This document shows, one piece after another, positions 57,096 to 64,000 of a stretch of DNA of 64,000 bases (position 1 is its first letter; every line of letters begins with the position of its first letter). The notes under the pieces were generated by a model. That model saw nothing but the letters and a program-made list of their open reading frames with translations. It searched no databases and was not told the origin of the DNA. Where the stretch lies: the NCBI GenBank assembly GCA_021234155.1, contig JAJEKV010000004.1, positions 9,550,109-9,614,108 on the forward strand, in the 5' to 3' direction. Both the position numbers and the translations under genes were made by a program. This stretch comes from Isoetes taiwanensis (lineage: Eukaryota > Streptophyta > Lycopodiopsida > Isoetales > Isoetaceae).

Positions 57096-58904
57096 GTCAA
57101 TGGTCCACACTATAATGTTGGATAAATAATTGGTTCCTATTTTGGGTAGTGCATACCCGCAGAATGATGATGACTACAAGAGTGAGGTTTAAGAATCTTA
57201 TGTTCCCCTCCATCTCTGTACCCATTATGAAAGACCGCACTATGCGCATCCAGCCACATTGTGTTCTTTCAACTTCAATTGCGTAAAACTCAAAACACAG
57301 TCCACTTCGTGATGGTAAGGACATCACAAAAACCTGCTCATAATGACTGTTCCCATTTCCAATGCTTCATTGGGTCCAAGAAATGTCTTGCTCACCTCAC
57401 TAATCTACAAAGCCAAACAACTATTGTAAGGAGAAAACCTATGTTTTAACAATTTACATGCAATGTAACGTCTTAAAGGAAATTAAAAAGTCAGCTAATG
57501 GCTTGTAAGAGTTTTAAGGCAATTTCTCCAACTCTTTCAAAGACATTTGAGTTTCTATAAAGCATGACATATGATACAACAGATCTATCTAGCCAAATAA
57601 CATACAATAGAAATGTTCTGCACAAGAATAGTTTGAAGGTCTTAACTCTTCAAACTATTAATCCTTTGTAAGATCAAAGGCTTTAACGCTTTCATGACCA
57701 TTTAAGATATTTGAAAATTTAAAAAATGTTGTTGTATTTCTTGCAATTTGCAAAAATGCCCCTGTATTTTTAGATATTGTGAAATTACTTCATAGTTGGG
57801 GCAATGACCAAAAATTTCAATCAAAATTAGAAAGACATCAAGATTATGTTCTCTAGCAAGCGATTGCCATGACCAAGGGAAGCCATCCACCAAATGTGAA
57901 GTGAATGGAAAAATGACCCATAGAGCAATGTTGGTGTGGTGTGCATATTGCATATAGACTAAGGATTGGTCTAGAGTGGACATTAAAAATACTATTTTAC
58001 TCTACTTTATTCTATCCATACTAGAATAAGTGCCCAAATGTGGGGGATAATTTTGTTTTTATACCTTAAAAGCCGATATGTAATGTCATTGAACTAAGGG
58101 TTAAATTGACATGCTAATAGTGATATTATTTGTATAATACAATTGATGGTTGATGACTTTATATTTATTCGCTCATTTTTCAATTATATGCGTCCCATGG
58201 CCGATCTATAGACATAAAATATTCTCATATTCATAACTCCTTCAAGAAGCACTTCAAAACAATATTATACCGTGACAATGTTATAAGATTGAACATTTGG
58301 AGTTATTGCTCTGGACTCGAGAGTAAAAAATGACTTAAATTTGAAACAAGCAAGGCATAATGACAGAAGGAATTGATGATATATAGCTTCACGAATTATC
58401 TTATTTCGCAATAGTATCAAGGGGATGGAATAGACAATCTCAAGATGATGTGAAAAACATTATGGAACATTATTTTGTTGCAAATTTGTGAATCATTAAA
58501 GATGATGATCTATAATGGGATGGGCCACTTTTCTATATCTAGCATTTTTACTTGCAGAAGACATCAAGGAGCCAGTGTAACAGATTCTCTCTTAGGAGAA
58601 ACAATAGAATGTGCATCTGTATCGAATTTCGAGATCCAAAGAGACTTACGGGTGGTACTTCTTCCCACCAGAAGCTATTTCTTGAACCTTAGGGGGCTGG
58701 CTTTGCTAAGCGGAAGTGGATCATGTATTTTTAGCTATCGAGCCCCAGAGTTCACGTTCTCATGTGATCACAGTAGAGGAAGAACTAGAATCAGATCAAT
58801 CCTACTAGCTTTTAGGTATCTATCCTCCCTTATCCCATAAGCACAAGAGGTGCAGTAAAATAATTGTAATAAATCATAAATCTATCCATAACTTCCACTT
58901 GAAC
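57096..58904. other. no recognisable feature
   Basis: AT-rich intergenic DNA. The 121-codon plus-strand frame at 58,475-58,840 has no motif and no coding context; I regard it as chance. Confidence 0.5.
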
Positions 58905-60535
58905 ATCAATAGAATAGAATAGAATAGAAATTATTGTCCCTTGTGCCCTAAGGCCCCTGGACTTATGTAGCATGGGCGACCTCCCTAAAGGGCGATGCTA
59001 GCACATCACATTGGTTTATTGTAGCCTTTTCTGAAGGCTTCCTTGGTTTCTATTAGTACCGGCACCCCGCTTTGAATCGGCATCATGGCCGTGCGGTGGT
59101 GCGTCATTATCAATCAGCTTTTAGCTGAGCATTTCTTGGGCGTCTATGACTCGCCTCTTGGGCGGTTCATATTACAAGCCCTTTTTCTTTGTGCACTTCC
59201 CGATGCCTGATCATCATCTCCTGGATTATGTCTGCCATATCTCTCATCGTCGTTTCTGCCCTTATCATCAGGGTGTGTACTGGTTGACCCCATCTTATGT
59301 TTCTGTATTTGTTTTTGACGTCTCCGTACATTGGGCACTCATTGAGCAGGTGATTCTCATCCTCCACTTTCCCAGTGTCACAGATTCTATATATCCGGTT
59401 GTCCTTTTCTATTTTCCTCCATCTGTCCTTTTCAATTCTTAGATTGTGGCTCCCCATCCTAAATCTCGCCAGGATGTCTCTCCTGGCCTTTCCTAGCAGA
59501 TTGTCTCGGTACATCTGTTGTCTTATCTGCTGTTTTGGATTAAAGACTGTCATAAGCCAAAGTGTCTTGGGTCCTGTGTGTTTTTGCAGCCATGCTCGTG
59601 TAGCCTTGTCTGCCCAGTCTTCATTCCATTTCCCCTCGCTTATTAGATCACTCAGGTTCATTCCCATTTCTCTGGTCCACATCGCTATATCCTTAAACCA
59701 TCCACTGCCTATGATGATGCGTGATTTTGCTGACTCGCTTATTGCAATACTTGACAGCTTCCCTGGTTATCCCCCCTGCATTGTCTTTTATTAGGTATCT
59801 GATAGTCTTCTCCCATGCTCTCACCTCCATTGGTTTCTGTCCTGTCTCGTATATCATGACTGTTAGCGGTGTGTTTATCCGCACCTTAAATTCTATGCTA
59901 CTGTCTGAGGATCCCTTCCTGTTTTTCCCATTTCTTATCTGTTAAACCCGGTCCCCAAGCTTCAGCCCCGTATAATTGCGTCGTCGTTACCACTGCACTG
60001 AACAAGTAACACTTGATCTCCCAATCGATTGTTCTGCTTTTATTACAGAAATTTTTCATATTGAAGTAACTCCCAATGGTTGATTGAAACCTCGGATCTG
60101 CACCTTTAGCCCATTTCCCTATGTCGTGTGTGTCATACCCCAGATACCTGTATTCTGTTGATTCCTCTAGTTCTGTTCCCATATACCTAAAAGTTCTGTG
60201 CCTGTTCCTATGACCGAAAATGACTATTTTGGTTTTTGTAAGGTTTATTGTTAACCCTGTCCTTTCACGGAAGGCCTCCAATAGCTTCAGTAATCTGTGC
60301 ATTCCCTTATTCTTTGTGGCCATCATGCTCAGGTCATCAACGTACAACATAATAGGTACCTTGGTGTCTCCTAATGTAGGGGCGTCCATGTCCCCTTGTT
60401 GTTCTGCTATGAAACCTTGTAATGCATCTATGTATATTCCGAACAATGTCGGGGATAGTGGGCACCCCTGTTTGACTCTTGTGTCACAGTTTATCAATAT
60501 GAGATTAATCATCCATCTAAACAAGCAAGGGTTAA
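58905..60535 (-). mobile_element. 5'-truncated LINE, family D
   Basis: Minus strand. The reverse transcriptase begins mid-domain at about 60,524 with CDTRVKQGCPLSPTLFGIYI and the catalytic YVDDLSMMATKN, then GLTINLTKTKIVIFGHRN and YRYLGYD, in an open 208-codon frame (60524-59898). After a frame break come 59884-59693 and 59682-59167, the latter ending with a zinc-binding tail (CDTGKVEDENHLLNECP). The 3' UTR runs to about 58,935 and ends in a repeated ttcta tail (58,910-58,930), not poly(A). Better preserved than family X, but 5' truncated and with breaks. Confidence 0.85.
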
Positions 60536-61207
60536 TCTTTAACTACAATCTCAAGTTAGCTAACCTTACTAACCGGTATCTTGGCTAGATCCACTATCTC
60601 TCAAGTTCTCCATACTCTTCGAGTTGAACAAGCTGCTCCTCCTCCTCCAGAGTCTCACAAATCGATTTGGAGCAAATTGGAGGTGGCAACCCGATTAGCA
60701 ACAACCCTTTGCCCAATCGATTTGGGTTAAGTGGCACTTGCTAATTAAATTAGTTAATAAATAATTCACATAATAACTGACTAATTTTGCATAATTAGCT
60801 TATATCGCTAACCTTGACTCATTAACTAATCCCATGAACAATTAATATACCATTAATTATTCATGGCGACATGTCACTTATTCGTATGTATTGCATGGAA
60901 AGTACATGGAATGTCACAACCCTTCTATTTAAATAACGCCTTACAAATAGTCGTTTCCTTCACGGTTTGCTCCTTTGCTAACCTTGATCTCTGTCTTTAT
61001 CTCGCCCCCTTCTAATCACGACCCCATCTAATATATCACAATTGTTGTATAATTATTATGTTGTAAAATAATGTATATAAACGAGTTGTTGGAGGGAGTT
61101 TGAGCTGAGTAAGAACCGGGGCGATGATTGTCAAGCTTGTTGTAGGGACGTGTGGCAGGGAGGTCTCGGCATGGTCATCAACATAAAAGGCATGAGCTTC
61201 CTGACGG
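60536..61207. other. no recognisable feature
   Basis: AT-rich DNA between a LINE and a Gypsy element. An 'atcgatttgg' motif occurs twice (60,660-60,730). No coding. Confidence 0.45.
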
Positions 61208-63545
61208 TTAAATAAACTGTCCGATCAATGGAAGCATATACTGAGTTCTTATAGGTAAACTCAGCTCGAATATAGGCACCTCAAATATTGTTTCAAAGTC
61301 TGATTGAGTGCGCTCTGCTTGCCCAGCACTTTTGGGATGATAGACGGAAGTCAACAAGCAGTCGACATTGCTTCCAAAAACTTGCGATGAGCTGAGACTC
61401 ACAGTCACTGACGGTGCTATTTAACAATCCATAAAGTCTCATTTTTTTGAAGAAAAGGAAATTAATTGTTCCTCCGTTGGTGATGGTGATATTGCAAGGA
61501 ATAAACTGAGCCATCTTAGAGAAGCAATAAATGATGATTATGATGGCATCATGACCTTAAGAGAGTGGCAGCTCCAGAGTAAAATCCATTAAAATACTCT
61601 TTCAATGTCCATTTGGAATAGGCAGTGGCTGAAGAAGACCGTGAGGAAGATGATCCAAAGCCTTCGCTCGACAGCAAATATTACAGGATCAAATAAAGGC
61701 TTCAACAAAGTGATGGAGCCCAGTACATCAATACCTTGACTCATAAGTTCAAGAGTCTTGGCTACCCCAAAATATTTGATTATAATGAATTATAGCAAGC
61801 CTGAAGAACCCAAAGCCTACAAGCACCATCAGAAACATAGAAAAATCCATGTGGAACAAAAGTCCATCCCTAATTTCAAACTAAGCATAGTCCAACGACA
61901 TTTGCTAAGAGATGCTACTGCGCCAATATGTGAAAATACATCTTGAGCCAATAGAACATAGGGGAGAGATGTCCAAACAGACTTCAATAAGGATATATCC
62001 TTAGGCCTCTCGAACAAAATGATGGCCATAAGCTGGAACTAATCAGGCCCTAAAATAACATGTGATTGCTAATAAAATGTTGGATCACCTGATTAGGCTC
62101 AAGGTAGGAGCATCAAGACAAGGCATCTGGCTTTTCTTAGATGGATCCAAGACGCGGTATTTGATCACAAAATCAATGTAGATAATACTTTAATTATGCC
62201 ATCGGGCCTGGCGACGATTGGGCACTCGAGCAGACTGAAAATATTCTATCCTCGAAAGAATCAACTATTGTCAAAAGTTACTTGTTATAAATTGGATAAT
62301 TGATTTATGCAACCTGAAACTTTTGAGAATGATAGGTGTTGGAATGCAGTTCATTGTCATCTCCTCTCCGGCCACAGGATACTGCAAAGAGCAAAATCAA
62401 AAGCATATTTTTCGACAATATATAAATGCGAGGGATCTTCCAGATCAAGAATTGGTGCCATGGTAAAAGCATGTTTTAAGATAACAAAAGCAAATTTTGC
62501 TTCCATGCTCCATTCAAATGGCACACGATCTTTCGCCATGAGATATGTCAAAGGACGGACGTTTCTTTGAATAATTCCAAATAAAATGCCAATAGCTATT
62601 GGTTAATCCAAGAAAGCACTAAATATCTTAGACTGGCAAAGGTGTTTGCCAATCTAAAGCAGTGCCGACTTTTGCAGGATCCATAGGGACTTCATGAAAA
62701 GTGATACAATAGCCAAAAAACTCCACATATCCTGATTGAACTGACTATTCTAGTGTTTGGCATATAGTCCACGCTCAAGAAGCTTCTGGAGGATCTATCT
62801 AACATGTCTCTCATGGTTTTCAAGAGTTTTGGAATAAACAAGAATATCATTCGGATTAAAAAAAGAATGTCCAAAAACTCTTGGAAGAGATCGTTGGTCA
62901 TATGTTGGAACACTGTTGGGGCATTGATAAGTCCAAAGGGCATAATTGTATACTCAAAATGACCATACCAAGTACAAACTATCTTTCACTCATCACCCTC
63001 GTGAATCCGGATAAGATGTAGGCACCACAAAGATCAATCTTCATATAATAGCACATAGCTTGGAACGTCTTTAACAACTCTAGGATCAGAGGAAGTGAGT
63101 TGATTCGGGACTGTGAATTATCAAGGCACGGTAATCAACGACTAGGCATCGAGAACCATCCTTCTTTTCGACAAAGAAAATCGATGCTCCAGCAGGAGCT
63201 AAAAGTGTCAAATGAGGTCAGTAGCTAGATTCTCTTTAATAAAATCCCTCAAAACTTCAAACTCAGCAGGAGATACATCATATATAAGACCATATGGCGC
63301 CATCACGTTGGGCTGCGATCGATAAAATAATTATATAGACAATGATGATATGGGAGCTTTCTACCTTTGAATTCGTTAAAAATGTCAGAATAATCATCAT
63401 ATTTATCTGGAAGCATTGAGACGGACTTCACCCGTGTAGAGCTAGTTGATAGATGAACCTGAATCGCACATATTGAGTTGGGATCTTATCTTTCAGATTT
63501 AATAAATTCCTGAAGAGGAACCTTCAAGATACGGAACTGAGGGCA
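61208..63545 (-). mobile_element. decayed Ty3/Gypsy retrotransposon (polymerase region)
   Basis: Minus strand, 5' to 3'. Pre-RT segment LPDKYDDYSDIFNEFKGRKL (about 63,400). RT start near 63,255 (SPAEFEVLRDFIKENLAT). RT core MPFGLINAPTVFQHMTNDLF (62,943) with the following YLDD-type site lost to frameshift. RNase H region FEWSMEAKFAFVILKHAFTM and APILDLEDPSHLYIVEKYAF (62,520-62,400), where the expected catalytic TDAS is altered. Integrase end QLIASFWKQ and VYHPKSAGQAERTQ (61,290-61,400). Stops occur throughout. LTRs are not identified; the element may continue past 64,000. Confidence 0.8.
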
Positions 63546-64000
63546 TGATTGGGATGGAGGAGTCTCTACAGAAAGAGGAACTTGGACAGGAGCAGAGATG
63601 AAGACGAAAACAGAAACATGAACGTGAACTGAGTCATGTGTAGGAACTGGAATAGCATTCAAAAGGTGGTAGAATTTAGGTAAACTCTAAGCTATATCTG
63701 CAAGAACAATCATTAGGAAATAAAGCATGTAAACACAAATCCACCCCTTAAAGGCAAAGCTCACCACCCAATCGGGCTACCTTGAGCAAAAGAATTGCCA
63801 ATCGCCAAGAAAGACTGAATTTTGGAATATGAAAGGTTTAAATGAAAACCAATTTAGCCACTAGAGACTTTGCTCTAGCATATTCACGAATTTAAGGAGA
63901 GAGATAGGCTTGAGGATTGGCTAAGGTGGGAATCAGGGAATTCACAAAAATACTGAATGATTCTCCAATCAATTAGCTTTCATCTCAAAAGTATAGACTT
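63546..64000. other. probable upstream part of the Gypsy element
   Basis: Continues the Gypsy element towards its Gag/protease end on the minus strand, but no motif is recognisable in the decayed sequence before the window ends. Confidence 0.3.

Noticed and set aside
58475-58840. 121-codon plus-strand frame as a gene
   Set aside because: No motif, start context or splice structure, and composition like the surrounding non-coding DNA.
52-64000. rRNA genes, organelle inserts or microRNA precursors
   Set aside because: No recognisable rRNA or plastid/mitochondrial gene sequence was seen; hairpins found are AT-rich foldbacks without evidence of microRNA processing.

Overview
This is nuclear DNA from a plant. 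The evidence is a 30-exon gene for SPIKE1, the plant DOCK-family Rac/Rop exchange factor, with plant-type introns; a pentatricopeptide-repeat (PPR) gene fragment; and a dense background of Copia, Ty3/Gypsy, LINE, Helitron and hAT-type remains. Nothing indicates a prokaryote, plasmid or organelle. I cannot place the species from sequence alone. A seed-free land plant is possible but unproven.

Layout. From 1 to about 40,000 there is no gene I would call intact. It holds, in order: short direct repeats and an ATG-rich minisatellite (1-1,110); two decayed unrecognised coding stretches (1,498-3,590); a 5'-truncated LINE (4,440-5,631); the 3' half of a Copia element whose reverse transcriptase segment is repeated three times in tandem (6,034-9,501); LINE remnants and a PPR fragment cut by a LINE (9,617-13,575); a second copy of the first LINE family on the minus strand (14,794-18,134); a Helitron 3' terminus (20,100); a patchwork of duplicated foldback DNA, a captured exon fragment, a 547-bp hAT-like MITE and a LINE stub (20,270-23,280); the 5' half of a Copia element with LTR and primer binding site (23,460-26,440); unrecognised DNA (26,441-29,100); a long, GC-rich, heavily frameshifted third copy of the LINE (about 29,850-35,010) preceded by tandem repeats; and palindromic tandem repeats, a TATA-bearing stretch and a SINE candidate (35,160-36,970).

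From 55,995 down to 40,081 (minus strand) lies the one convincing functional gene, SPK1. Thirty exons join with every phase consistent into 1,847 codons. Two introns start with GC rather than GT, one exon has two duplicated acceptors 21 nt apart, and one intron carries a decayed tandem copy of the neighbouring exon border. A 3-kb intron contains a SINE candidate.

To the right (56,000-64,000) are a GC-rich putative promoter or 5' UTR exon, a 5'-truncated LINE of a second family, and a decayed Ty3/Gypsy element running towards the right edge.

The elements do not cooperate as a pathway. The window is a housekeeping-type gene for actin and cell-shape signalling embedded in old, nested transposons. 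I found no convincing undescribed multi-gene system. The most unusual items are the Copia tandem triplication, the SPK1 splice-site duplication, and the 20-23 kb patchwork.
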